From assembly GCA_965200925.1 (NCBI GenBank), contig OZ241738.1, positions 3,224,001-3,288,000 on the forward strand: 64,000 nucleotides of DNA, written 5' to 3'. The translations under genes were made by a program, and so were the position numbers. This document shows positions 1 to 7,923 of the stretch, piece after piece. Position 1 is the first letter of the stretch. The number at the start of each line of letters is the position of its first letter. Under the pieces are notes generated by a model. The model saw nothing but the letters and a program-made list of their open reading frames with translations, made no database searches and was not told the DNA's origin. This stretch comes from WTGU01 sp965200925. GTDB lineage: Bacteria > Pseudomonadota > Alphaproteobacteria > UBA828.

Positions 1-2
1 GC

Positions 3-1397
3 GGCCTGCACGGCCGGATCGAGGATCTGGTCGCCGAGCGCGAGTCCGCCCGCGCGGCCCTCGACGACGCCGCGCGGGCGGCGCGCGCCTTGCCGGGCGA
101 CGACTGGCCCCGGCGTCTCGCGGACGGCGCGCCGCGCGGCCCGACCGAGCGGTTCCTCGCCCTGGTGCGCGGCCAGGTGCTCGCGCGCGCGCCCGACCCC
201 GGAAGCGGCTACGGAATCGAGACCCCGGTGCGGCCGTTCGACGACACCCTCGCCGCGGCCGCCGCCGCGCTCTCGGCGGCGCTGGCGGAGATCGCCGGGC
301 CGCTCCGCCTGCTCGCCGCCCGGCTGGCCGCGCTCCTGGAGGAGGAGGCCGCGCGCCTGGAAAGCGCCGAGCGCCAGCGGATCGAGGCCGCGGTCCGCGG
401 CATCGAGCGCCGTGCGGGCGAACAGCTCGCCGCTTGGCGGGCCATGCTCGCGACCCTGACGCCTGTGCCGGACGACGGCGGCGGATCGGAAGCGGACCCC
501 GCTCCCGCCGGCGCACCGGAGGGGTTCGTCGACTGGTTCGCGATCGACCGGGCGGACGGGCGCGACGTCGATGTCGGCATGGTTCGCCACCATCTCGACC
601 CCACCGTTCCCTTCGCCGAATTCGTGCTGGGCCGCGCCCAGGGCGCCCTGATCACGTCCGCGACCCTGCGCGACGGGACGGGCGACGAGGCGCGCGACTG
701 GGCCGCGGCGGAGGCGGCGACCGGCGGCCGGCATCTGGCGGCGGCACCGGTCCGCGCCGCCGTTCCCTCGCCCTTCGACTACGCCGCCCAGACCCGCGTA
801 CTGGTCGTCACCGACGTGCGGCGGGGCGAAAGCGGCCAGGTCGCCGCGGCCTATCGCGCGCTCTTCGTGGCCGCCGGCGGCGGCGCCCTCGGCCTGTTCA
901 CGGCCATCGCGCGGCTGCGCGCGGTCCACGAGCGCATCGCGGGCGCGCTGGACGAGGCGGGGATTCCGCTGTGGGCGCAGCATGTGGACCCGCTCGGCAC
1001 GACGACGCTGGTCGACGTCTTCCGCGCCGAGCCGGACGCCTGCCTGCTCGGCACCGACGCGGTGCGCGACGGGGTGGACGTGCCGGGGCGCAGCCTCCGG
1101 TTGATCGTCTTCGACCGGGTGCCCTGGCCCCGGCCCGACATCCTGCACCGGGCGCGGCGCGGCGCCTTCGGCGGCGGCGCCTACGACGACCGCCTGACCC
1201 GCCTGCGGCTGAAGCAGGCTTACGGCCGGCTGGTCCGCCGCGCCGACGACCGCGGCGTCTTCGTCCTCCTCGACCCGGCGTTTCCGAGCCGCCTCGCCGG
1301 TGCCTTCCCCCCCGGCGTCGAGCGCCACCGCATCGGCTTGGCGGAAGCGGTGCGCGTCACGGCGGCGTTCGTCGGCCCGGCGAGCGATTTCCGGTGA
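3..1397 (+). CDS. DinG/XPD-like ATP-dependent helicase, 5'-truncated by window edge
   Basis: C-terminal part of a superfamily 2 helicase of the DinG/XPD kind, which unwinds DNA using ATP. The frame is open from base 3, so the N-terminal Walker A half lies outside the window. Visible helicase-domain-2 features are ITSATLRDG (about nt 650), a GTDAVRDGVDVPGRSLR segment followed by IVFDRVPWPRPD (about nt 1050-1140), and the arginine-finger motif QAYGRLVRR (about nt 1215). DinG proteins end with this order of motifs. An alanine- and glutamate-rich helical insert occupies nt 240-470. The 202 bp after the stop hold no gene that I can see. YoaA-like family members cannot be separated from DinG without the N-terminus. 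Confidence 0.8.
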   Translation, partial: GLHGRIEDLVAERESARAALDDAARAARALPGDDWPRRLADGAPRGPTERFLALVRGQVLARAPDPGSGYGIETPVRPFDDTLAAAAAALSAALAEIAGPLRLLAARLAALLEEEAARLESAERQRIEAAVRGIERRAGEQLAAWRAMLATLTPVPDDGGGSEADPAPAGAPEGFVDWFAIDRADGRDVDVGMVRHHLDPTVPFAEFVLGRAQGALITSATLRDGTGDEARDWAAAEAATGGRHLAAAPVRAAVPSPFDYAAQTRVLVVTDVRRGESGQVAAAYRALFVAAGGGALGLFTAIARLRAVHERIAGALDEAGIPLWAQHVDPLGTTTLVDVFRAEPDACLLGTDAVRDGVDVPGRSLRLIVFDRVPWPRPDILHRARRGAFGGGAYDDRLTRLRLKQAYGRLVRRADDRGVFVLLDPAFPSRLAGAFPPGVERHRIGLAEAVRVTAAFVGPASDFR

Positions 1398-1599
1398 GCC
1401 GTGCGAACCGCGACGGGCGGGGCACCGTCAGGCTTTCGGCCGTCATTCCTTCGCGCGGCCAGGCGCGACCCGCCAAGCTCGGAAGTGATGCGGAACGGCT
1501 ACGCCCAAGAGGCACAGGCAGGGCTTCCGCCGCGTCGGGGCTCGGCCATTACGACTTCGGCGCGAACCGGGCCCGCGTCGATGCATTGCGCCGGCGCTT

Positions 1600-2643
1600 T
1601 CAGAGTGGATAGCGGAGACGTTCGAGCCCCGGCCTGCACGCTTCGGCGAGCGCGGCCCGATCGACGGCTTCGAGCTTCTCGAACTTCGACGGCGTCGGCC
1701 GCGGAATCGCAGACGCCTCGCGCAGCCATGCCTCGTCTTCCAGGTCCGGGCCGACGAACCGGATGAGACGCCGAATTTGAGTGTCTGGATCCGCCTGCAC
1801 GTCCTCGAACCTGACGTTCAACAGCCGCTCGGACGGGAAATGGCCGAGCATGCGGTTTCCCCTTTCGATCATGGCGCTCCAGAGCGTCCCGAAATGCGGG
1901 AGCTCCAGATTGTCCCAGGGCAACCGTTCGGGGTTGAACAACACCCTTGTCAATGGCTCCAGCCGGAAGCTGAGTCGTTCCCAGTGCTTCCCTCGCGCCA
2001 GAGAAGTCATGGCATCGAAGCCGAATGACCGAAGCGCCAGCATGGTCGCCGCGATCAAGCGAAAGAGGTAATGGCGGCTCATCGAGATGGCCGTTTCCCG
2101 CCCGTCGCGGAACACGTGGATCACCCGTGCTTCGGGAAACTCGTGCAGCAGACGGGATGCGAACAACAAGGAGCCGCCCGAACGCTCGGCCCAGACGGTA
2201 CAGCCGAACCGTTGGCACAGCCATTCGAAAAGATGCCGGAAGTGGTCGGCGGGCGGCTGCCGGGGTTGCGTCCGGACGAACGGTGCCATCTCATCGAACA
2301 GCTCCTCGTACCTTTCGGTGAGGTGCGGGAGCGTGGCGCACAGGATCGGAGGCACGTCTTCCTGCGAAAAGCGGGCGAGCGGATCGTCGAGCGGATAGAG
2401 CAGTTCCTCGTACCGCCCGCGCAACATGAGGCGGGTTCGATGCCGTTGCTGGCTATAGAGGTTCCACATCCAGCTCCCGGTCGGCCGGCGACGGCTGAAC
2501 GATCGTATCCCGATGTAGCTGATGAACTCGGAAAGGCTGAGAACGCGCGGGTGTCGGTTCAGGATGTCCGACACCATGGTCGAACCGCAGCGTCCGGTGC
2601 TGAGAACGAAGACGGGGGAACCTACGGCGGAAGAGCCTACCAC
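1600..2643 (-). CDS. Sulfotransferase family protein
   Basis: Putative PAPS-dependent sulfotransferase of 347 residues. The 5'-phosphosulfate loop is seen as VLSTGRCGST close to the N-terminus (about residues 12-21), and the 3'-phosphate-binding region as RVIHVFRDGRE in the middle of the protein. I start it at GTG 2643, which overlaps the TGG-TAG end of the upstream oxygenase gene (stop 2637-2639). A GGAG lies about 11 nt before this GTG. A longer reading from 2808 would add 55 residues without domain character inside the upstream gene. The overlap suggests translational coupling, so the two proteins probably act on one pathway. The substrate is unknown. Confidence 0.75.
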   Translation of the reverse strand: MVGSSAVGSPVFVLSTGRCGSTMVSDILNRHPRVLSLSEFISYIGIRSFSRRRPTGSWMWNLYSQQRHRTRLMLRGRYEELLYPLDDPLARFSQEDVPPILCATLPHLTERYEELFDEMAPFVRTQPRQPPADHFRHLFEWLCQRFGCTVWAERSGGSLLFASRLLHEFPEARVIHVFRDGRETAISMSRHYLFRLIAATMLALRSFGFDAMTSLARGKHWERLSFRLEPLTRVLFNPERLPWDNLELPHFGTLWSAMIERGNRMLGHFPSERLLNVRFEDVQADPDTQIRRLIRFVGPDLEDEAWLREASAIPRPTPSKFEKLEAVDRAALAEACRPGLERLRYPL

Positions 2644-3806
2644 GGGTTGGATTTCTCCGCTTCCAGCCGATCCGGAAACCGGTAGCTGAGATCGGGAATC
2701 ATGGAAGCGTCCAGCAGGAAGGCGAAGTTGTTCCCACGCCAATATCCGGCCATGCGCGGGGCCAGCCGGTGGGCAACCCTCCAGATGTCGCGCTTCCACC
2801 GCAGCCACGCCAGCAACCCCGCCGTCTGCTGCCTGGGAAATCGCAGTCGATCGGCCACTTCGTTGCCGAGCAGGGCACGAGAGACCCGGAATACGTGAAG
2901 CGCCATTTTCCGTTGCGCGACCGGGTCGACGACGCCGGCCACCTGAGGCACGGCGTTGACCAGCGCGTTTGCGATGTCGGCCGATTCGTCGTCAGGCGGC
3001 GGTTCGCAGGCGGTGGCGACCCGGTGCAGTTCGGCAGTTTTCGATTCGTCGCCTTCGAACAAAAGAGGCTCCGGCGAACCGATCAACCATGAGGCGTAGC
3101 GCCAAATCTGCATGAAGCTGACGCGGGACTCGGCATCCAGACGCGCCCCGATCCGTTCCGCCTGCTGCAACATCGTTGCGGAGAAGTTGGCCGAAGAGAG
3201 CGCCAGGTGCGCGGCGCTGAGCGGCACGCCGAACTCCGCCTCATCCCAATTACCCGAAGTGCGAAGAAGCCGCCGAACTTGCGCATGCACCAGCCGGATA
3301 CGCACGGACAGTTTCCAGCCTTCGCCGTGCCGTTCCAAGGCACCCGGAAGCATGATCTCGATGAAGTGACGGGTGTTCTGCCGAATGCGGCGGAGGCCAT
3401 GCTGGGTCGTTACCCGGCCCGTCATGAAAAACGCCTTGCTGATCAAAGTGGCCGCGTTTTGCAAGGTAACGACGAAGAACGCGGGAATGAACAAATCCGA
3501 ATATTCGTGGAAGGCGCGGCAGCCGGCCTGGACCGAGTCCGGATCGAACCACGGGGGCGGTGTCTCGATCTGCTCGAAGAATTCCCGAAGCGCCAATGGC
3601 GCGTCCGCAAGGGTCTTTGAATCCTTGTCCATGCCGGCCTGGATGAATCGATGCACTTCCCCCTGCTTGGTGGAAGCCAGCGCGTCGATGACGTCGTCGG
3701 CTTTCGGATCGCCGATGGCCGTATGCTCGATGTATGTCGTGGCAAGTTCGGGATTCAGCGCCCGTGCTTTTTCGTATCCGCTCTGATATGCTGAAGGGAT
3801 TTTCAT
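2637..3806 (-). CDS. MpaB-like (DUF2236) oxygenase family protein
   Basis: About 389 residues resembling the ER-bound oxygenase MpaB / rubber oxygenase (Lcp) catalytic family, haem proteins that cleave or oxidise hydrophobic chains. The central part has the family's helical character, including a GRVTTQHGLRRIRQNTRHF segment, followed by histidine/arginine-rich helices that would house the haem. I prefer ATG 3806 because GGGGGA sits seven bases upstream; an ATG at 3821 has no Shine-Dalgarno. The gene is first in a two-gene unit with the sulfotransferase and precedes it by overlap. Third-position GC looks lower than in the chromosomal backbone, which is compatible with transfer. Substrate and reaction are not predictable from sequence. 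Confidence 0.7.
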   Translation of the reverse strand: MKIPSAYQSGYEKARALNPELATTYIEHTAIGDPKADDVIDALASTKQGEVHRFIQAGMDKDSKTLADAPLALREFFEQIETPPPWFDPDSVQAGCRAFHEYSDLFIPAFFVVTLQNAATLISKAFFMTGRVTTQHGLRRIRQNTRHFIEIMLPGALERHGEGWKLSVRIRLVHAQVRRLLRTSGNWDEAEFGVPLSAAHLALSSANFSATMLQQAERIGARLDAESRVSFMQIWRYASWLIGSPEPLLFEGDESKTAELHRVATACEPPPDDESADIANALVNAVPQVAGVVDPVAQRKMALHVFRVSRALLGNEVADRLRFPRQQTAGLLAWLRWKRDIWRVAHRLAPRMAGYWRGNNFAFLLDASMIPDLSYRFPDRLEAEKSNPW

Positions 3807-4341
3807 CTCGAAGTCCCCCATTTCAGTGAGCAGTCAAGGGACCGGGTTTCACACGGTGTCCCGGTGCCGCCTGTGCCTCATGACGATCAAGCCGGTCTCG
3901 TATCGTGTCAATGTCCGGGGAGCGGGCGAGGTACCGGGCCCCCGATCGAGCAAGGCAATCGCAGGCGGGGCCGAAACGCTCCCGCCACCATCGCTCGAAA
4001 CCCGTTCCGTGCTTTTCCCTGAACGCACGAATCCCGCTCCTCCGAGGAGGCACCATTAGCCGAACAGGGTTTGCCTGTCAACCCGCCCGCGCCGACGACC
4101 GTGCCGCCTCGCCACCCTTCGCCCCCGCGCAGCCCGCCAGCGCGGCCCGCACATCCTCCCACCACCGGTCGCCCGCGGCGAGCTCCCAAACCCGCCGGCT
4201 CGCGAGCCAGAGCCTGAATCGCAGCGCGGCGCCTTCGGCGGCAAGGACCCGCTCGTCCTCGACTCGAACGACGCCTACCTGTCCACCCCTCCGGGCCGCG
4301 AAGACGACGGCGCCGGGACTGGCGCGCGCGGCTGGGGCACC
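3807..4341. other. Gap between oxygenase gene and barrel gene; no convincing gene
   Basis: This 535-bp stretch separates a minus-strand gene from the plus-strand barrel gene. A 77-codon minus-strand frame (3823-4056) reads like soluble protein but has no Shine-Dalgarno before its ATG. The plus-strand frame of the barrel gene is open back to a TAG at 4057-4059 and encodes an extension rich in proline and arginine, then GGKDPLVLDSNDAYLSTP. That last piece fits a secreted-protein linker but has no ATG, GTG or TTG and no signal peptide. I see no clear promoter. Confidence 0.4.
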
Positions 4342-5295
4342 GTGAGCGGCATCGCCAGCGGCATCACGGCCTCCTCGATGACCGTCGGCTGGTTCACCGA
4401 TGATCCGGCGGTTTCGGCGAGGCTCAGGAGCGATTGGAGAGCCGAGGGCTACCGGCTCCACGTCGCCGGCCGGAACCTGCTGTCCGCGGCGCCGACCGTC
4501 ACGGGCGTCGAAATGGGCGCGTTGGTCGACGGGCCGGCGTACAGGTCGCCGCCGGCGCGCCTGCCCGTCACGGGAACCGCGCGCTACGAGGGGTCGGCCA
4601 AGGGGTTCGTCGCCCTTGAATACGGGACAAGATTTGCCAGCGGCCGCCCTGAAGGAACCGTGGTGGGGGCGGATTGGTTCGGCACCACCACGCTCACCGC
4701 CGACTTCGCCGACAACTCCATCTCGGGCTGCATCGGATGCACGGGCAACATCGCGCTCCTCGAGTGGCTCGTCCCGGATGGCGTGCAACGCCGCCCGGCG
4801 GGGACGGAGATCTCGACGCGGATTCACCTCGGCCGCACGCGCGTCAATGCGGACGGGACGTTCCGGGGCGCGACCGTCACGCTTTCGGACCCCGACGCCA
4901 GCGCCTGCCCGCTCACGTCGTCAAGCGGCGCATGGGGCGGAAGGTTCTCCAACATCCCGTATACCGGCACGGTCCTTCCGCCGAGGGTTGCCGGGACGGT
5001 CGGGGGCAAAGCCGCTTGGAGCGACGGCTCCACCGCCGCTTATGTCGGCACTCTCCAGGGCTTGACGTCGCCCGACGGGCGGCGCCCCGTAGCCGCCCCC
5101 GCGCCGGACGCCCTCGATACCCCGGGGTATCGAGGGCGTCGCGATCCGGTCGCCCACGCACACCCAAAACTCCGAAAGCGGTGCCTTATCTGGAGATCGG
5201 GGCTTCTCGCGGGTGAGGGATTTTCCGCTTGCATCGAGCCCCGGTCCGCACCAAGCTTGATTGCGGAGCCTGAGCCAATGCCTTTACCGGGCTGA
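4342..5295 (+). CDS. TbpB-like beta-barrel domain protein, 5' end unresolved
   Basis: The protein resembles the C-lobe barrel of transferrin-binding-protein-B-like surface lipoproteins. It has GTARYEGSAKGFVALEYG, then short beta strands such as TTTLTADFADNSISG, and SSGAWGGRFSNIPYTGTVLP followed by VAGTVGG, which is the usual strand order. GTG 4342 is the only usual start codon downstream of a TAG at 4057, yet the same frame is open and protein-like from 4060. No signal peptide or lipobox is visible in any reading. After the barrel (about residue 245) the frame runs on through a 34-bp palindrome into arginine-rich, non-domain sequence. It may be a decayed or 5'-truncated gene. Confidence 0.45.
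   Translation: MSGIASGITASSMTVGWFTDDPAVSARLRSDWRAEGYRLHVAGRNLLSAAPTVTGVEMGALVDGPAYRSPPARLPVTGTARYEGSAKGFVALEYGTRFASGRPEGTVVGADWFGTTTLTADFADNSISGCIGCTGNIALLEWLVPDGVQRRPAGTEISTRIHLGRTRVNADGTFRGATVTLSDPDASACPLTSSSGAWGGRFSNIPYTGTVLPPRVAGTVGGKAAWSDGSTAAYVGTLQGLTSPDGRRPVAAPAPDALDTPGYRGRRDPVAHAHPKLRKRCLIWRSGLLAGEGFSACIEPRSAPSLIAEPEPMPLPG
5107..5140. repeat. 34-bp perfect palindrome
   Basis: Left half GACGCCCTCGATACCCC is followed directly by its exact reverse complement, with no loop. It lies just beyond the barrel domain of the TbpB-like gene and is read through by that frame. There is no T-tract, so it is not a standard intrinsic terminator. It could be a bidirectional transcription stop, a protein-binding site or a scar of a mobile element. 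Confidence 0.8.
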
Positions 5296-5340
5296 AATAC
5301 TGCACGCGGGGATGTGGCGACCCTCCAGGCTCCACCTTTT

Positions 5341-5862
5341 TCAGCTTTCGCTCTGCCGTGCCGGGTCCCATTTCCGGATGACGGTCACCTTTTCACTGGC
5401 GCACTTGTTCGCGCGTTGACGCTGCCCGATCCTGAAGACCGTCACGAGCTGCAGCCTGCCGCGCCTTGTATCTATTCTGATCGCCCAGCGCCACCACCTT
5501 CCCTCTGCGCCACTGGGGGCGTGAACCAGAAGCGATGGCTTTCCTCTTGGTCTCTCCAGCAGTACCTCGCCACGGTCGAGCGCAGCCTGGAGGCTGCGGT
5601 ATTGTTCGATCTCGACTTCGGGATGCCGGCGGGCAAGCTTCCTGCGACGCACCCCGTCGAACACCACCCGGCCCGCACGCACATCCTTGGGCAGATCCTC
5701 GAACAGATCGTCCGGCAGGACGGCGAGCGGGCGCTTGCGGACATCGCCACGCTCCCAAGCGCTCACGAAATCGTCGGATATCACCGCGCGGCGTACCTTC
5801 TCTCTCGAAAGGTCACGCTCCAACGCCTCGAGGGCGTCGTGGTGGGGGCTTCGGGATATCAC
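5341..5862 (-). CDS. Putative PBECR-like nuclease toxin
   Basis: About 173 residues from GTG 5862. This start lies 32 bp after the upstream regulator gene; a longer reading from 6009 would overlap that gene. The C-terminal half has the pattern of the phage-associated Barnase-EndoU-ColicinE5/D-RelE (PBECR) fold: a KLARRHPE motif with a likely catalytic histidine, an EQYRSL helix, then alternating strands around WRWAIRIDT and the closing VTVFRIGQ strand. This is a pattern match by eye, not a search result. Its position directly behind a ribbon-helix-helix gene suggests the toxin of a toxin-antitoxin pair. The RNA or DNA target is unknown. Confidence 0.45.
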   Translation of the reverse strand: MISRSPHHDALEALERDLSREKVRRAVISDDFVSAWERGDVRKRPLAVLPDDLFEDLPKDVRAGRVVFDGVRRRKLARRHPEVEIEQYRSLQAALDRGEVLLERPRGKPSLLVHAPSGAEGRWWRWAIRIDTRRGRLQLVTVFRIGQRQRANKCASEKVTVIRKWDPARQSES

Positions 5863-5894
5863 CGGTGCTTCTCGTTCTTCACGGGACCGCGATA

Positions 5895-6416
5895 TCAGTC
5901 CGCGAAATCGAGAACGAGATCGACGCCGTAGCGAAGACCAGCGACCTCGCATGCGATCTCGAGACGCCGCGCGTACATGGGTCGGGACAGGTTGGTATCC
6001 ACCCACCATTCGTCAGTCAGCCGGGAATGAAGATTCTTCCTGGATAGTTCGGGAGTGCTGATGTAGAGGGCCTCCGGGGTCCGGGCGACGATCCTCCGAC
6101 CTCTCGTCGCCTTCTTCGAGAGCCGTTTAAGAAACCGGGAATCGCGTGCAGCGAGTTTCTGCAGGCAACCCATGTAAACCTCCTTGAGGCTCGCCCCCTC
6201 GGTTTCTTCCCCGAGCAGGATGTACGGGAACTTTCCGGTGCGGCGGGTCGTGGATGGAGCGGGGTCCATCGGCTTCGACAGACCGGGCGCGGCCTTCGAC
6301 AAGCCGAACACCATTCGAAGGATGTCGTTGTGGCTCTGATCGAAGGTCACCCGTCGCGCCTCGATGGCACGATGCACGTCGATGTCGATCTTAATGGGCG
6401 TCGTCGATGCGATCAT
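5895..6416 (-). CDS. Ribbon-helix-helix regulator with SeqA-like architecture (putative antitoxin)
   Basis: A 173-residue protein. The N-terminus (PIKIDIDVHRAIEARRVTF, then NDILRMVFGL) has the beta-strand/two-helix spacing of a ribbon-helix-helix DNA-binding domain. The C-terminal part, with RIVARTPEALY, a PELSRKNLHSRL stretch and WWVDTNLSR, resembles in outline the SeqA C-terminal domain, where a similar W-V-x-T-N-x-S/T-R block occurs. That likeness is tentative. ATG 6416 is preceded by GGGAGAG at a good distance, and this Shine-Dalgarno is part of a 43-bp palindrome. Together these point to autoregulation and to an antitoxin or repressor role for the downstream nuclease-like gene. Confidence 0.55.
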   Translation of the reverse strand: MIASTTPIKIDIDVHRAIEARRVTFDQSHNDILRMVFGLSKAAPGLSKPMDPAPSTTRRTGKFPYILLGEETEGASLKEVYMGCLQKLAARDSRFLKRLSKKATRGRRIVARTPEALYISTPELSRKNLHSRLTDEWWVDTNLSRPMYARRLEIACEVAGLRYGVDLVLDFAD

Positions 6417-6417
6417 G

Positions 6418-6460
6418 GCGCTCTCCCTTATAAGGTATCGTATCTTATAAGGGAGAGCGC
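6418..6460 (-). promoter_or_regulatory. 43-bp operator-like inverted repeat before the RHH gene
   Basis: Two perfect 17-nt arms (GCGCTCTCCCTTATAAG and its complement) flank the 9-nt centre GTATCGTAT. The two CTTATAAG boxes also form an inverted pair, and TATAAG could serve as a -10 element. The arm nearest the gene contains its Shine-Dalgarno and ends one base before the ATG at 6416. A bound dimer-of-dimers RHH protein would therefore block both transcription and ribosome access. It is the only AT-rich patch in the neighbourhood. Confidence 0.7.
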
Positions 6461-6601
6461 GTCGGTTTTCAAGAACGAATTCGTCGCGTCCGGAGGAGGG
6501 CAAGTGCCCTGCCGCGCACCGTGATACGATGTGCGTCCGATGCTGAGGGAGCCATCGTGAGTCGGGGACAACCAGCGCACGCGCCGGCGGGAAGGGGTGC
6601 C

Positions 6602-7444
6602 ATGACCTTGTGTGTCACGGATCCGGGCGCCGCCGGGCTCGGCGCCGTGGTGTCGGGGCTCGATCTCGCGGGAGACGTGACGCCGGCGGTGGGCGCGGCG
6701 CTGCGGCGGGCCTATGCGGCGAGTCCGGTGTTGTGCATCCGGGGTGGCCGCGCGATGCCGGCGGCGTTTCTGCGGCTGGCGCGCGTCTTCGGCACGCCGC
6801 AGATCCAGCTGCTCGGCGCCTTTCGGGACGAAGCGTTCCCGGAGATCTCCTATATCGAGCGCGGGCAGCGGGATACGCTCGGCGACGGCAAGCGAATCAC
6901 CTTCGGCGCCCACTGGCACACCGACGATTCCTACATGGCCGTGCCCTGCGCCTCGACGCTGCTCCATGGCGACGTCGTGCCGCCGGCCGGCGGCGATACG
7001 GCGTTCGCCAACATGTTTGCCGCCTACGAAGCGCTGCCCGATTCGCTCAAGGCCCGCATCGATAGCTTGCGGGCGGTACACACCTATCAATCGCGGCGCA
7101 ACGTCTCGCCCGTGCCGAAGCGGACGGCGGAAGAAGAAGCGCGGACCCCGCCGGTGAGCCACCCGCTGGTGCGCACCCACCCGGAGACGGGGCGCAAGGC
7201 GCTCTACCTCAACCCCAACCGGATCGACCGCATCGAGGGCTTGCCCCTCGCGGAAGGCGACGCGCTGCTCGACGACCTGATCGCCCGCGCCACCCGGCCC
7301 GAATTCGTCTACGTTCACGCATGGCAGGCGGGCGACGTGGTGATCTGGGACAACCGCTGCACGATGCACAAGGCGTCGCCCCACGACGGCGCCCATCCGC
7401 GCCGGATGATGCGCATCCTCCTCGAAGGGACGGTGCCGGCGTAA
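6602..7444 (+). CDS. TauD/TfdA-family Fe(II)/2-oxoglutarate dioxygenase
   Basis: 280 residues. The iron-binding HxD is in AHWHTDDSY (H106, D108). The distal histidine is in RCTMHKAS (about H256), and the 2-oxoglutarate-binding arginine is in RRMMRI just after it. This matches the TauD/TfdA family, which hydroxylates small acids such as taurine, 2,4-D or carnitine-type substrates with loss of CO2 from 2-oxoglutarate. ATG 6602 has AAGGGG five bases upstream; upstream extension to 6521 adds residues without family character. It is followed 20 bp later by the TerB-fold gene and probably co-transcribed. The substrate is not evident. Confidence 0.85.
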   Translation: MTLCVTDPGAAGLGAVVSGLDLAGDVTPAVGAALRRAYAASPVLCIRGGRAMPAAFLRLARVFGTPQIQLLGAFRDEAFPEISYIERGQRDTLGDGKRITFGAHWHTDDSYMAVPCASTLLHGDVVPPAGGDTAFANMFAAYEALPDSLKARIDSLRAVHTYQSRRNVSPVPKRTAEEEARTPPVSHPLVRTHPETGRKALYLNPNRIDRIEGLPLAEGDALLDDLIARATRPEFVYVHAWQAGDVVIWDNRCTMHKASPHDGAHPRRMMRILLEGTVPA

Positions 7445-7464
7445 CCGCGCGGGAAAGGATGACC

Positions 7465-7899
7465 ATGGCGGACGAAGGACTCGACGGGACGGCGATCGGC
7501 CACCACGCTGCGCTCATCTACGTGATGGTGATCGTGTCGGCGGCCGACCGCGAGATGACGGACGCCGAGCTCCACGCGATCGGTGCGGAGGTCCAGCGGC
7601 TGCCGGTCTTCCGCGACTACGACGCCGGCAATCTGGCGCACGCCGCCGGCGACTGCGCCGCGCTTCTGCAGGACGAGGAGGGGCTCGACACGGTGCTCGG
7701 CATCGTCAAGGGCGTGCTGCCGGAACGCCTGCGCGAGACGGCCTACGCGCTGGCCTGCGACATCGCGGTGGCCGACGGCAAGCTCTCGCAGGAGGAGCTG
7801 CGGGTCCTCCAGATGATCCGCAACCGCCTCGCTCTCGACCGCCTGCACACGGCCGCCATCGAGCGTGCCGCCCGCGCCCGCCACGCGCGCTATCCGTGA
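7465..7899 (+). CDS. TerB-fold (tellurite resistance-like) protein
   Basis: 144 residues, all-helical, with two duplicated acidic motifs typical of the TerB fold: SAADREMTDAEL near the N-terminus and IAVADGKLSQEEL in the C-terminal half. Such helices bind metal ions in TerB proteins, which act in stress or membrane-linked complexes. There are two candidate starts, ATG 7459 and ATG 7465. AAAGGA fits the second better. It lies downstream of the dioxygenase gene in the same direction and ends at a GC-rich hairpin. A specific tellurite role cannot be claimed. Confidence 0.75.
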   Translation: MADEGLDGTAIGHHAALIYVMVIVSAADREMTDAELHAIGAEVQRLPVFRDYDAGNLAHAAGDCAALLQDEEGLDTVLGIVKGVLPERLRETAYALACDIAVADGKLSQEELRVLQMIRNRLALDRLHTAAIERAARARHARYP

Positions 7900-7901
7900 G
7901 C

Positions 7902-7920
7902 CGCCGCCGCGCCGGCGGCG
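7902..7920. terminator. GC hairpin between convergent genes
   Basis: Arms CGCCGCCG and CGGCGGCG flank a 3-nt loop between the stops of the TerB-fold gene (+) and the substrate-binding protein gene (-). There is no T-run, but the position between two converging genes fits a bidirectional stop. Confidence 0.4.
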
Positions 7921-7923
7921 CGC

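Noticed and set aside
3823..4056. 77-codon minus-strand frame upstream of the oxygenase gene
   Set aside because: Protein-like composition but no Shine-Dalgarno and no recognisable family; kept only as a remark in the gap entry.
4078..4827. Minus-strand 249-codon frame across the barrel gene start
   Set aside because: Arg/Gly/Ala-rich with no domain; the plus strand shows regular beta-barrel strands.
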